DNA from: Streptomyces solicavernae
GTDB taxonomy: Bacteria; Actinomycetota; Actinomycetes; Streptomycetales; Streptomycetaceae
Length of the DNA stretch: 64,000 nt
Assembly: GCF_029968095.1 (NCBI RefSeq)
Contig: NZ_JASCIR010000020.1
Coordinates: 1 to 64,000 of the forward strand
Reading direction: 5' to 3'
Below are positions 1 to 7,640 of this stretch, piece after piece. Both the position numbers and the translations under genes were made by a program. The notes under the pieces were generated by a model that saw nothing but the letters and a program-made list of their open reading frames with translations, was not told the DNA's origin and ran no database searches. Within the stretch, counting starts at the first letter, position 1; each line of letters opens with the position of its first letter.

Positions 1-7
1 GGGCCCG

Positions 8-22
8 CCCCCCCCCCCCCCC
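8..22. repeat. Poly-C homopolymer tract
   Basis: A run of 15 C residues lies about 35 bases before the terminator hairpin of the racemase-like gene. It is non-coding. Such runs are slippage-prone and are often mis-sized in assemblies, so its true length is uncertain. Confidence 0.8.
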
Positions 23-57
23 GCTTCTTTGTGCGTACGTGCTACGCCCCGCGCGTA

Positions 58-102
58 CGAAGACGCCGGTACGGGCCGAGGCGTCCCGTACCGGCGTCTT
101 CG
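58..102 (-). terminator. Strong hairpin terminator
   Basis: Perfect 18-bp inverted repeat (arms 58-75 and 85-102, 9-base loop) starting six bases past the stop codon of the leftward racemase-like gene. There is no clear U-tract, as is usual for streptomycete terminators. It could also stop transcription coming from the left. Confidence 0.85.
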
Positions 103-107
103 CCTGA

Positions 108-830
108 TCAGCTGGCGGGTGGCCAGGCCTTGAAGTGCTTCGGGCGGGGCGGGGCGTACGTGCGGACCTTGGAGGTCTTCAGGCCGAGGCGGACCAGGGA
201 CTCGGCGATCGTGACGGCAGCGGCGACGCCGTCGACGACCGGGACGCCGGTGCGCTCCACCACGCGTTCGCCGAGGCCGGACATGCCGCCGCAGCCGAGG
301 CAGATGACCTCCGCGCGGTCCTGCTCGACGGCGCGGGCGGACTCCTCCACGATCGCCTCGACGGCGGCGGCAGGGTCGCGCTCCAGGTCGAGGACGGCCA
401 TGCCGCTGGCGCGTACGGAGGCGCAGCGGCCGGAGAGGCCGGCGAGGGTGAGGCGGTCCTCGATGAGGGGGACGGCCCGGTCGAGGGTGGTGACGACGGA
501 GTACGTACGGCCGAGGAACTGGGCGGTGGAGGCGGCGGCCTCGGTGATGTCGACGACGGGGACGTCGAGCAGTTCCTGCAGGCCCTCGCGGCCGTGCTCG
601 CCGTAGCCGGCCTGGATCACCGCGTCGAAGGGCTCCGGGTGGGCACGGACGGCCTCCATGACCGCGATGGCGGCGAGGTGGCTCTCGTAGTTGCCCTCGA
701 CCGAGTCGGCGCCGAAGGCCGGGGTGAGCGGGACGATCTCGGTGCCGGGGGCGGCGACGCTCGCGGCCTGCTCACCGATGGACTTCGTCATCGTTTCGGT
801 GGTGTTGACGTTGACGACAAGGAGTCGCAT
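108..830 (-). CDS. Asp/Glu/hydantoin racemase superfamily protein, single catalytic Cys
   Basis: 240 aa cytosolic protein of the Asp/Glu/hydantoin racemase fold, with the family N-terminus (NVNTTETMTKSI, residues 7-18). Racemases of this fold use two cysteines, one per lobe. The second is present (ICLGCGG, Cys180), but the first position reads QAGYGEHG, with Gly75 where Cys is expected. A Gly/Cys pair of this kind is known in arylmalonate decarboxylase, which is not a racemase, so decarboxylase or isomerase chemistry is possible. It lies 58 bp downstream of an NCS1 permease on the same strand. That context suggests processing of an imported hydantoin, allantoin or related compound. The fold is firm; the reaction is unknown. 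Confidence 0.88.
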   Translation of the reverse strand: MRLLVVNVNTTETMTKSIGEQAASVAAPGTEIVPLTPAFGADSVEGNYESHLAAIAVMEAVRAHPEPFDAVIQAGYGEHGREGLQELLDVPVVDITEAAASTAQFLGRTYSVVTTLDRAVPLIEDRLTLAGLSGRCASVRASGMAVLDLERDPAAAVEAIVEESARAVEQDRAEVICLGCGGMSGLGERVVERTGVPVVDGVAAAVTIAESLVRLGLKTSKVRTYAPPRPKHFKAWPPAS

Positions 831-888
831 GGGGTGTGGTTCCTGATTTCTCGCGTGGTGGTGCGGGTGGGACGTGCGCTCTGCGGTT

Positions 889-2400
889 TCAGACGCTGGG
901 TACGGCGATGTCCTCGCCGTCGACGTCCTCCTCGGGGACCGTGGGGCGGCCCGGCAGGACGACGAAGAGCAGGGCGGCGAGCAGGGCGCCGATGAACCAG
1001 GAGAAGCCGGAGATGCCCGCGAAGGCCGGGACGAGGGCGATGATCACGGCGACGGCGGCGGCCGGGACGAACGCTCCGACGGCGCGCGGGTTGATGCCCT
1101 TGCGGTAGGCGTACGTGGCCTCGGGGTGCTCGGTGTAGAGGTGCGGGACGTGCACGCGGGTCTTGCGGATCAGCCAGTAGTCGGCCATGACGATGCCGAA
1201 GACCGGGCCGAGGAGCGCGCCGAGTCCGCCGAGGAAGTAGTTGACGACGACCGGGTTGTTGTAGAGGTTCCACGGCAGGATGACCAGGCCGATCGAGGCG
1301 CTGACGACGCCCGCGCGGCGGAAGTTCAGCTTCCGCGGGAAGAGGTTGACCAGCGTGTAGACGGGCGCGACGAAGTTGGCCATCAGGTTGACGGCGACGG
1401 TCAGGACGATCAGCGCGAGCGAGGCCAGGACCAGCAGGAACGTGTTCGGGATGGTCTGCACGATGTCGGAGGCGCTGGTGACGACCCTGCCGTCGAGCTT
1501 GAACTGGGCGCCGCTGAGGACGACCACGATGCCGGCGAAGAACAGCATGTTCACGGGGATGCCGACGAGGTTGCCGAGGTTGATCGAGCGGTTGCTCTTG
1601 GCAGAGCGCGTGAAGTCGCAGAAGTTGAGCACGAAGGTGCCGTAGATGACGACCCAGAGCGCGGCGGCCTCCAGGATGTGCACCCAGCGGTCGGCGCCGG
1701 TGAAGGGGTTCCCGGCGTCCATGGCGATGGACATGTCGGCCTTGGTGAACATCCAGACGGCGAGGGCGAGCATCGTGATGAGAACGGCGGGCGCGGCCAG
1801 CTCGACGTACTTGCGGATGGCGTCCATGCCGAAGCTGACGATCAGGACCTGGATGACCCACAGGCCGAGGAACGAGACCCAGCCGAGGACGGAGAGGCCG
1901 AGCACGGAGGTCTGCTCCCAGCTCGCGAGGCCCGGGAACAGTGCCTTGAGCAGCGCGGAGAGCACGGTCGCGGCCAGATAGGTCTGGATGCCGAACCAGG
2001 CGATGGCGACGCCGCCGCGGATCATGGCGGGGAGCTGGGCGCCCTTGACGCCGAAGGCGATGCGGCTCATGACCGGGAACGGGACGCCGGTCTTGGAGCC
2101 CATGTAACCGGAGAGGCTCAGCAGCCCGAACAGGAAGAGCGAGGCGAGCAGGAACGCCGCGAGAATGTCCCAGACGCCGAGGCCGAGGGCGAAGAGGCCG
2201 AGGGCGAAGGCGTAGTTGCCGAGGCTGTGCACATCGTTGGCCCAGAGCGTGAACACGCTGTAGCCGCTCCAGTTGCGGCCGGCCTTCTTGGTGGGCGCGA
2301 GGTCCGGACTGTAGAGCCGGGTGCTGGTGCCCGTGGCACTCACCTGTGAGACATCCTGGGACATCTCTCCTGTGCGCGATGCGTCCTGTGCTGTGCTCAC
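889..2400 (-). CDS. NCS1 family nucleobase/allantoin-type cation symporter
   Basis: 503 aa integral membrane transporter with about 12 hydrophobic segments. The NCS1 signature region NWSGYSVFTLWANDVHSLG follows a short cytosolic N-terminus. NCS1 proteins import purines, pyrimidines, allantoin or hydantoins with H+ or Na+. The GTG start at 2400 is chosen because GGAAGGG sits 8 bases upstream and the hydrophobic core begins soon after; the frame runs upstream to 2670 but that part looks non-coding. It is the first gene of a two-gene operon with the racemase-like gene, so its substrate is probably that enzyme's substrate or a precursor. A palindrome lies just upstream of its start. Confidence 0.92.
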   Translation of the reverse strand: MSTAQDASRTGEMSQDVSQVSATGTSTRLYSPDLAPTKKAGRNWSGYSVFTLWANDVHSLGNYAFALGLFALGLGVWDILAAFLLASLFLFGLLSLSGYMGSKTGVPFPVMSRIAFGVKGAQLPAMIRGGVAIAWFGIQTYLAATVLSALLKALFPGLASWEQTSVLGLSVLGWVSFLGLWVIQVLIVSFGMDAIRKYVELAAPAVLITMLALAVWMFTKADMSIAMDAGNPFTGADRWVHILEAAALWVVIYGTFVLNFCDFTRSAKSNRSINLGNLVGIPVNMLFFAGIVVVLSGAQFKLDGRVVTSASDIVQTIPNTFLLVLASLALIVLTVAVNLMANFVAPVYTLVNLFPRKLNFRRAGVVSASIGLVILPWNLYNNPVVVNYFLGGLGALLGPVFGIVMADYWLIRKTRVHVPHLYTEHPEATYAYRKGINPRAVGAFVPAAAVAVIIALVPAFAGISGFSWFIGALLAALLFVVLPGRPTVPEEDVDGEDIAVPSV

Positions 2401-2418
2401 ACCAGTCACCCTTCCGGG

Positions 2419-2437
2419 AATTCCGGTATACGGAATT
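2419..2437. promoter_or_regulatory. Palindromic operator candidate before the NCS1 gene
   Basis: AATTCCG-GTATA-CGGAATT is a perfect 7-bp inverted repeat with a 5-bp spacer, 18 bases upstream of the NCS1 GTG start. It stands out as AT-containing symmetry in GC-rich DNA and lies where a repressor would block transcription. No regulator gene is adjacent, so the binding protein is unknown (IclR or GntR type would fit). Confidence 0.5.
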
Positions 2438-2678
2438 AGTTTTTCGAAGCAGGTGAGCAGGGACGCTACGGCCGGTTTTGCATACCGGTCAAGAGGTTCA
2501 CGAGAGAAAACCACAGGTGAACACGGGGCGATCTCGGCCGTAGCCAGTGGCCCGGACCGTGAGGACTGGCCGGAACCACTGGGGTAAATGGGATACCAAA
2601 TCTTGGTTCCGCACAAGGGGTGACCTGGTCGCACGCCGTCACGGGCCGCCTCGCGCCGGGCACGGCACAATGGCCGTC

Positions 2679-3080
2679 ATGTCTCGTCGTACGACCTCAC
2701 CGTGCCCCTGCGGACAGCCGCTCGACTACGCGGAATGCTGCGGAAGATTGCACTCCGGAAAGGCGGCCGCGGCCACTCCGGAGGAGTTGATGCGCTCCCG
2801 GTACGCGGCGTTCGCCGTGGAGGACGAGGCGTATCTGCTGCGCACCTGGCACCCGCGCACCCGCCCGCCGCGGATCGGCTTCGAGCCCGGCGGCTCGATG
2901 CGCTGGACGGGCCTGGAGATCCTGGACAGCTCCGACGGCAGCGCGTTCCACAGCACGGGCACGGTGACGTTCCGCGCCCGGTACGTGGATGGCGGCCGGG
3001 CGGGCGCGCTGCACGAGCGCAGCCGGTTCGAGCGGCTGGACGGGGCGTGGGTCTATGTGGACGGGGATGTGTACGAGTAA
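2679..3080 (+). CDS. YchJ family protein with SEC-C zinc motif (UPF0225)
   Basis: 133 aa from ATG 2679 (an in-frame ATG at 2670 adds three residues; neither has a good ribosome binding site). The N-terminus CPCGQPLDYAECCG is the SEC-C zinc-binding motif (C-x-C-x8-C-C type). It is followed by the YchJ NTF2-like domain, with hallmarks EELMRSRYAAF and YLLRTWHP. YchJ proteins are small cytosolic proteins without an established function. It stands alone, transcribed away from the NCS1 operon and converging on the cytochrome b gene, whose duplicated 3' end fills the gap. Confidence 0.92.
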   Translation: MSRRTTSPCPCGQPLDYAECCGRLHSGKAAAATPEELMRSRYAAFAVEDEAYLLRTWHPRTRPPRIGFEPGGSMRWTGLEILDSSDGSAFHSTGTVTFRARYVDGGRAGALHERSRFERLDGAWVYVDGDVYE

Positions 3081-3082
3081 GA

Positions 3083-3138
3083 CCTCAGGGGCGGTTCATG
3101 CCGCCGGAAAGGCCTCAGGGGCGGTTCATGCCGCCGGA
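3083..3138. repeat. Duplicated 3' end of the cytochrome b gene (26 bp x2, 30-bp period)
   Basis: Two identical 26-bp copies (3083-3108 and 3113-3138). The right copy encodes the final codons and TGA stop (3115-3117) of the leftward cytochrome b gene; the left copy repeats the same codons and stop just beyond. The period is a multiple of three, so the second stop is in frame. Confidence 0.85.
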
Positions 3139-3762
3139 CGCGGGCTCGCCGTCCGGGTGGCGCAGGGCTCGCAGGGCCTTCCGGTGCGTCCACATGCGCA
3201 GCGCCATCCAGATGTGTCCGGCCACCACGATCCCCACCGCGAGGGCCAGCCAGTCGTGCACGAACGTCGCGCCGGTGCGGACGGCGAGCGGGGCCAGGCC
3301 GGTGAACCACATCAGGAGCCCGGTGCCGAGCATCACCAGGACCGCGCCCGCGATCCACGCCGCGTACAGCTTCTGGCCCGCGTTGAACTTGCCCTGCGGG
3401 CGCGGCCCCCGCTCGCGGCGGAGTTCGGCCCGCAGCCAGTGACGGTCGTGCGGGCCGAAGCGGTCCAGGCGGCGCAGGTCGGCGCGGAGCGCGCGGGAGG
3501 CGAGGCCGGCGAGGAGCGGTACGGGCAGCAGCAGGCCCGTCCACTCGTGCACCGTGACGACCAGGGCGCGGCGGCCGACGGCCTGGGCGAGCACGGGGAC
3601 GTACAGGCAGGCCGCCGAGGCGATGCAGAGCAGCATCAGGGCGGCGGTCGCGCCGTGCGCCCAGCGCTCGGCGGGGCTGAACCGGCGTGTGCGTACGGCC
3701 TGTTCAGACGGTCGGGGCATCTTCGCGGCCGTTGGAACGGCCGACCCAGGCGTCGACGTCAT
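3115..3762 (-). CDS. Cytochrome b561 / formate dehydrogenase gamma-type diheme membrane subunit
   Basis: 215 aa with four predicted membrane helices and histidines suited to two b hemes: RWAHG and TVHEWTG in helices 1-2, FVHDWLALAVG and GHIWM in helices 3-4. It matches the four-helix cytochrome b family that exchanges electrons between membrane quinones and a periplasmic partner. The partner here is the sulfite-oxidase-like molybdoenzyme encoded immediately upstream, whose 3' end overlaps this gene by 59 bp. Start 3762 is preferred for its strong GGAGGAG site 8 bases upstream; ATG 3720 is an alternative with a weak site. Confidence 0.88.
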   Translation of the reverse strand: MTSTPGSAVPTAAKMPRPSEQAVRTRRFSPAERWAHGATAALMLLCIASAACLYVPVLAQAVGRRALVVTVHEWTGLLLPVPLLAGLASRALRADLRRLDRFGPHDRHWLRAELRRERGPRPQGKFNAGQKLYAAWIAGAVLVMLGTGLLMWFTGLAPLAVRTGATFVHDWLALAVGIVVAGHIWMALRMWTHRKALRALRHPDGEPASGGMNRP

Positions 3763-4420
3763 AGCCTCGCTCCTCCCAGTATCCGGGCCGGACGGCGTCG
3801 GTGACGGTGATGCCGGAGAGCCACTTGGCGGACTTGTAGAAGTACATGGGCGCGACGTACAGGCGTACCGGCCCGCCGTGTTCGTGGGAGACGGGCTCGT
3901 CCTGCATGCGCAGGGCCACCAACACGTCGTCCCTGCGGGCCTGTTCGAGGGTGAGGCTCTCGCTGTACGCGCCGTCGAAGCAGGTGAAGCGGACGGCGCG
4001 GGCCTCGGGGCGGACCCCGGCGGCGTCCAGGAGCCGGGACAGACGTACGCCCTCGAAGGGGGTCTCGGGGACCCGCCAGCCGGTCACGCACTGCACGTCC
4101 CGCACCAGCCGGGTCTGCGGTTCGGTGCGCAGGTCGGCGAGGGTGTACGTGCTGGGCCGGTCGACGAGGCCGTCGACGCGCAGGCGGTACGTCCGGGCGT
4201 TCTTCGGCGGTACGGACGCGGTGACGGAGTAGTACCGGAAGGCACCGCCCGCGGGCAGGGCGTCGGTCAGGCCGGTGGGGTCCTGCCGGGCCAGCGCCTC
4301 GACGCCGCGCTGCAGGAGGGGGGCGGCGGCGACACCGGCTGCGCCGAGGCCGAGCATGCCGAGGACGATGCGGCGGCCTACGGGGGTGCCCTGGGGGGCG
4401 TCGGGTCGGGTGGGGTTCAC
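3704..4420 (-). CDS. Molybdopterin-dependent oxidoreductase, sulfite oxidase fold
   Basis: 238 aa from GTG 4420. The N-terminus has an arginine pair and hydrophobic stretch (GRRIVLGMLGLGAAG, residues 15-29), a Tat-like or membrane-anchor signal. The sulfite-oxidase-type molybdenum domain follows; RDVQCVTGW supplies the expected Mo-ligating Cys111. The protein lacks the C-terminal dimerisation domain of true sulfite oxidases, so it is closer in size to MsrP/YedY-like enzymes. With the overlapping cytochrome b it forms an extracytoplasmic redox pair comparable to MsrPQ, perhaps reducing oxidised methionine or another S- or N-oxide. The substrate is not readable from sequence. Confidence 0.9.
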   Translation of the reverse strand: MNPTRPDAPQGTPVGRRIVLGMLGLGAAGVAAAPLLQRGVEALARQDPTGLTDALPAGGAFRYYSVTASVPPKNARTYRLRVDGLVDRPSTYTLADLRTEPQTRLVRDVQCVTGWRVPETPFEGVRLSRLLDAAGVRPEARAVRFTCFDGAYSESLTLEQARRDDVLVALRMQDEPVSHEHGGPVRLYVAPMYFYKSAKWLSGITVTDAVRPGYWEERGYDVDAWVGRSNGREDAPTV

Positions 4421-4510
4421 GTCTTCGAGTTCAGCACGCCGGCGGGTGGGGGGACAGGGGGTGCGCGGGTCCGTCAGCGTTCCGTCATTCTTCCTGTCCC
4501 CCGAAAGCCC

Positions 4511-4584
4511 TGCCGGACGGCCTGTCAGGCCTGACAGGTCTGACAGGTCTGACAGGTCTGACAGGTCTGACAGGCCGTCCGGCA
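4511..4584. terminator. Hairpin terminator with 9-bp tandem repeats in the loop
   Basis: Perfect 18-bp inverted repeat (arms 4511-4528 and 4567-4584) just downstream of the leftward APC permease stop at 4600. Positions 4531-4575 contain five head-to-tail CTGACAGG(T) units of 9 bp; the last unit is part of the right arm. The left arm could pair with more than one unit, giving alternative hairpins. Confidence 0.75.
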
Positions 4585-4599
4585 GGTCTGACGGGCCTT

Positions 4600-6156
4600 C
4601 TAGCCCGAAGTCCGCTCGCTCTCCCGCTCCAGGCGGAACGCCTCGTTGCCCAGGCCGATCCGGGCGTGCGTCTCGGGGCGCCGGACGCGGAGGACCGCGC
4701 CGTGCACCAGACCGGCGACCGCCGCGAGGCCGATCACGCCCGGCAGCACCCACGCGAGGGCGGAACCCGGGCCCGCGCCGACCAGGACGCCGAAGTCCTT
4801 CACCGTGTACCCGGCGATCACCAGCAGTGCCAGGCCGGAGAGCCCCGAGGCCACCAGCCGCCCGGCCTGGGCGCGGGCGGCGCCGCGGCGGGCGAAGAAG
4901 ACGATGACGGCGAGCGACGCGGCGGCCATGAGGACGATGATGCCGAGGGCGCCGACGTTGCCCATCCAGGTGAACAGCCGGAGCACCGGAACGGTCGGGT
5001 CGCCGATGGGCTTGTCGTCGGTGACCGCGAAGGCCACGACGACCGCCACCGAGATCACCGTCTGAAGCAGCGAGCCCGAACCGGGCGCCCCGCTCGCCCT
5101 GTTGGTACGTCCGAACGCCGCGGGCAGCAGGCCCTCCCGGCCCATGGCGAAGGCGTACCGCGCGACGACGTTGTGGAAGCTGAGCATCGCCGCGAACATC
5201 CCGGTGACGAAGAGGATGTGCAGGACGTCCGTGAAGCCGCCGCCGAGGCGGTCCTCGGTGAGGCCGAACAGCAGGCCGGGGCCCTGCTCGCGGGCCGCGT
5301 CGACGATCCCGGACGGACCGGCGGCCACCGTCAGCGCCCACGAGCTGATCGCGAAGAACAGCGCGGCGAAGCCCACCGCCAGGAACATCACGCGGGCGAC
5401 GACCACCTGCGGCCTGCTGGTCTCCTCCGCGTACACCGGCGCCTGCTCGAAGCCGACGAACGCGGCGATGCAGAAGCAGAGGGCGGTGCCGAAGCCCGCG
5501 CCGGTCAGGGCGTCCGGGTCGAACGCGGTGAGCGCGAGCCCGGAGGAGGCGGGCTCGGCGACCGCCGCCACGTCGAAGACGACGACGAGCAGGCACTCGA
5601 TGAGCAGCAGCACGCCCAGCACGCGCGCGTTGAGGTCGATCTTCAGCCAGGCGAGTGCGGCGACCAGCGCGACGGCTGCCAACGCCGGTATCCACCAGAC
5701 GAGTTGGATGTCCAGATAGGTGGCGAAGAGGGCGGACACCTCGAAGCCGAAGATGCCGTAGATGCCGACCTGCATGGCGCTGTACGCGACCAGGGCCACG
5801 AGCGAGGCGCCCGCGCCGGCGGTCCCGCCGAGGCCGCGGGAGATGTACGCGTAGAAGGCACCGGCGTTGTGGACGTGCCGGCTCATCTCCGCGTACCCGA
5901 CGCTGAACAGCGCCAGGACCACACCGAGGATGACGAAGAGCAGCGGCTGTCCGACGATGCCCATCACGCCGAACGTGGTGGGCATGACGCCGGCCACGAC
6001 CATCAGGGGCGCGCTGGCGGCGAGGACGGAGAGCAGCAGCCCCGCCGTGCCGAGCCGCCCGGCACGCAGGGCGCGCTCCTCGCCCTTGTACGTGTTGATG
6101 CGGCCGTCGCGCCTGGCGCTGCGCTCGCCCGTGGTGCTCGAACTGCCCGTCGACAT
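4600..6156 (-). CDS. APC superfamily amino acid permease
   Basis: 518 aa integral membrane protein with about 12-14 hydrophobic segments. The APC N-terminal region (LLSVLAASAPLMVVAGV near residue 42) and the conserved helix around GYAEMSRHVHNAGAFYAYI are clear. The gene family imports or exchanges amino acids or amines. ATG 6156 has GGAAGGA 11 bases upstream. It lies 51 bp downstream of the hypothetical gene at 6208-7158 on the same strand and probably shares its promoter. The specific amino acid cannot be assigned. Confidence 0.92.
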   Translation of the reverse strand: MSTGSSSTTGERSARRDGRINTYKGEERALRAGRLGTAGLLLSVLAASAPLMVVAGVMPTTFGVMGIVGQPLLFVILGVVLALFSVGYAEMSRHVHNAGAFYAYISRGLGGTAGAGASLVALVAYSAMQVGIYGIFGFEVSALFATYLDIQLVWWIPALAAVALVAALAWLKIDLNARVLGVLLLIECLLVVVFDVAAVAEPASSGLALTAFDPDALTGAGFGTALCFCIAAFVGFEQAPVYAEETSRPQVVVARVMFLAVGFAALFFAISSWALTVAAGPSGIVDAAREQGPGLLFGLTEDRLGGGFTDVLHILFVTGMFAAMLSFHNVVARYAFAMGREGLLPAAFGRTNRASGAPGSGSLLQTVISVAVVVAFAVTDDKPIGDPTVPVLRLFTWMGNVGALGIIVLMAAASLAVIVFFARRGAARAQAGRLVASGLSGLALLVIAGYTVKDFGVLVGAGPGSALAWVLPGVIGLAAVAGLVHGAVLRVRRPETHARIGLGNEAFRLERESERTSG

Positions 6157-6207
6157 GGTGGGGTCGGTCCTTCCGGGGTGGGTTGGGGTGCGGCGTCGCG
6201 GCCGGGG

Positions 6208-7158
6208 TCAGGCGGCGCCGAGGGCCGCGTTGCGGGCAGCGCCGAAGGCCTTGGCGGGGTCGCGGCCCGGGTACGCCCAGGGCTCTGCGGTGGCGTACGG
6301 GCCGATGCGGTGGAACAGGGCCGCCGCTTCGGCCGCCCGACCCTCGCAGAACTTGGCGTGGGCCAGGAAGTTGAGGTCGATGCGGCCGCGCGGGTGCTGG
6401 GCGCCGTCCCACTCCAGCCACCAGTCGAAGGCCGCCTTCATCACCAGGCGCGCCCGGCGGCCCGACCAGTGGCCGGAGCGCTCCGGCGGGGCCGCGGCAC
6501 GGGCGACCTGGGCGAGGACGCGGTAGCGCTCGGCGTGCGCGACGACCGGGAGGATCGCCAGCGGCGAGTCCGGCGGCGCCTGGTCGACGGCCCAGGAGGC
6601 GAAGTCGTACACCTCGTGCAGCGGGTCCTGGCCCAGGTCGGCGCGGCGCTCGGCGAGGCGGCCGACCATGAGGTGGTGGGCGTGGTGGTGCTGCGGGTGG
6701 CGGTGGCGGACCTCGTCGAAGAGGCGGACCACGTCCTCCTCTGAGCCGAGGGTGCGGGCGAGGAGCAGCAGGGCGAGCCACGGCGTGGGGTCCTCGGGGG
6801 CGAGCGCGGCGGCCGCGCGGCAGGAGTCCTGCGCGCTCTCCGGCCGCTCCTTGCCGCGCAGGGCGTGCCAGACCGCGGCGCAGGCCGACAGGGCGGCGGC
6901 GTCCGCGCTCTCCGGCTCGACGAGCCGCCACTCCTGCGCCCACGCGCGCGCGGCGGGTGACTGTCCGAGGACGACGAGGCGGTGGCCTCTGCGGTCCCAG
7001 TCGGGGCCGGTGGCCGCGAGCAGGGCACGCGTGTCGGCCCAGCGGCCGCGTTCCAACGCGGTGCGGGCGGCGGTGAGTTCGGTGTCGTCGAGGGCGGGGT
7101 CGAAGTCGTGCGCGGCGCGCTTGCGGGCACGCCCGAGCGGGGGAGGCGGTGGGGACAC
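6208..7158 (-). CDS. Conserved hypothetical protein, helical repeat (TPR-like)
   Basis: 316 aa soluble protein from GTG 7158 (GGAAGGA 9 bases upstream). No enzyme motif is visible. The sequence is almost all Ala/Arg/Leu-rich helix pairs (for example TELTAARTALERGRWADTRA and FCEGRAAEAAALFHRIG), compatible with TPR-like repeats, plus a His-rich HRHPQHHHAHH segment near residue 155. It resembles streptomycete proteins of unknown role. It leads an operon with the APC permease and is preceded by a palindromic promoter region. Confidence 0.8.
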   Translation of the reverse strand: MSPPPPPLGRARKRAAHDFDPALDDTELTAARTALERGRWADTRALLAATGPDWDRRGHRLVVLGQSPAARAWAQEWRLVEPESADAAALSACAAVWHALRGKERPESAQDSCRAAAALAPEDPTPWLALLLLARTLGSEEDVVRLFDEVRHRHPQHHHAHHLMVGRLAERRADLGQDPLHEVYDFASWAVDQAPPDSPLAILPVVAHAERYRVLAQVARAAAPPERSGHWSGRRARLVMKAAFDWWLEWDGAQHPRGRIDLNFLAHAKFCEGRAAEAAALFHRIGPYATAEPWAYPGRDPAKAFGAARNAALGAA

Positions 7159-7231
7159 CTCGGTGAGTCCTTCCCATCACGGTGGTCAGGCGGAGGGTGT
7201 GGACGGCTGTCGCGGGTGTGTGGTGGCGGGG

Positions 7232-7267
7232 CTGCGGTGATCACGTACCGCAGACCGGATGATCACG
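7232..7267. promoter_or_regulatory. Palindrome and repeated TGATCACG in the hypothetical/APC promoter
   Basis: CTGCGGT (7232-7238) and ACCGCAG (7247-7253) form a 7-bp inverted repeat. TGATCACG occurs at 7238-7245 and again at 7260-7267, 22 bp (two helical turns) apart. This lies 75-110 bp upstream of the leftward start at 7158 and is the only symmetric element between that gene and the rightward ASCH relic. It is a plausible operator. Confidence 0.45.
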
Positions 7268-7449
7268 CACAGCTAAGCGTCAGGGGTCCCTTCCGTCAAG
7301 GCCGGGCCGGGAGGAATCGATTCGCCAACTGGCTTGTCCACAGGGTGAATTGAGACGTGGGGCGATTGTCAGTGGGGGGTCGTAGTCTCGGCGGCAGCGG
7401 GAACGAACGGGCCCAGCCGTCGACCCGGCCGAGCGAAAGGGAGCAGACC

Positions 7450-7634
7450 ATGAGTACGAGTCCGAAGCCGACCGAGCCGACCCCGGGCCCCGACAGCCTG
7501 CCGCCCCTGGCCCTTCCCCGGACCGCTCCGGGACACCCTGGTGGCGGCGGTGCTCTCGGGCGAGAAGACCGGTCGGCGACACCACGCTGGTCGTCGCCGA
7601 ACGCTTCCGCGTGGTCACGGACGACCAGAACTGA
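7450..7634 (+). pseudogene. Decayed ASCH-domain protein gene
   Basis: An ATG with a GGGAG site opens at 7450 and reads a short low-complexity start (MSTSPKPTEPT). Shifting frame near 7520 gives FPGPLRDTLVAAVLSGEKT, the start of an ASCH-domain protein. A further jump after 7570 gives GDTTLVVAERFRVVTDDQN and a TGA at 7632-7634, the usual ASCH C-terminus. Intact relatives are about 150-170 aa; here roughly 100 codons of the middle are missing and the two remaining blocks lie in different frames. It is a frameshifted, internally deleted relic between two intact genes. Confidence 0.75.
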
Positions 7635-7640
7635 CGTCCC

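Noticed and set aside
3704..7180. A 1158-codon open frame on the minus strand
   Set aside because: Only its last 238 codons encode a protein (the molybdoenzyme). The rest runs antisense or out of frame through the APC permease and hypothetical genes, is Arg/Pro-rich and has no motif; it is a high-GC artefact.
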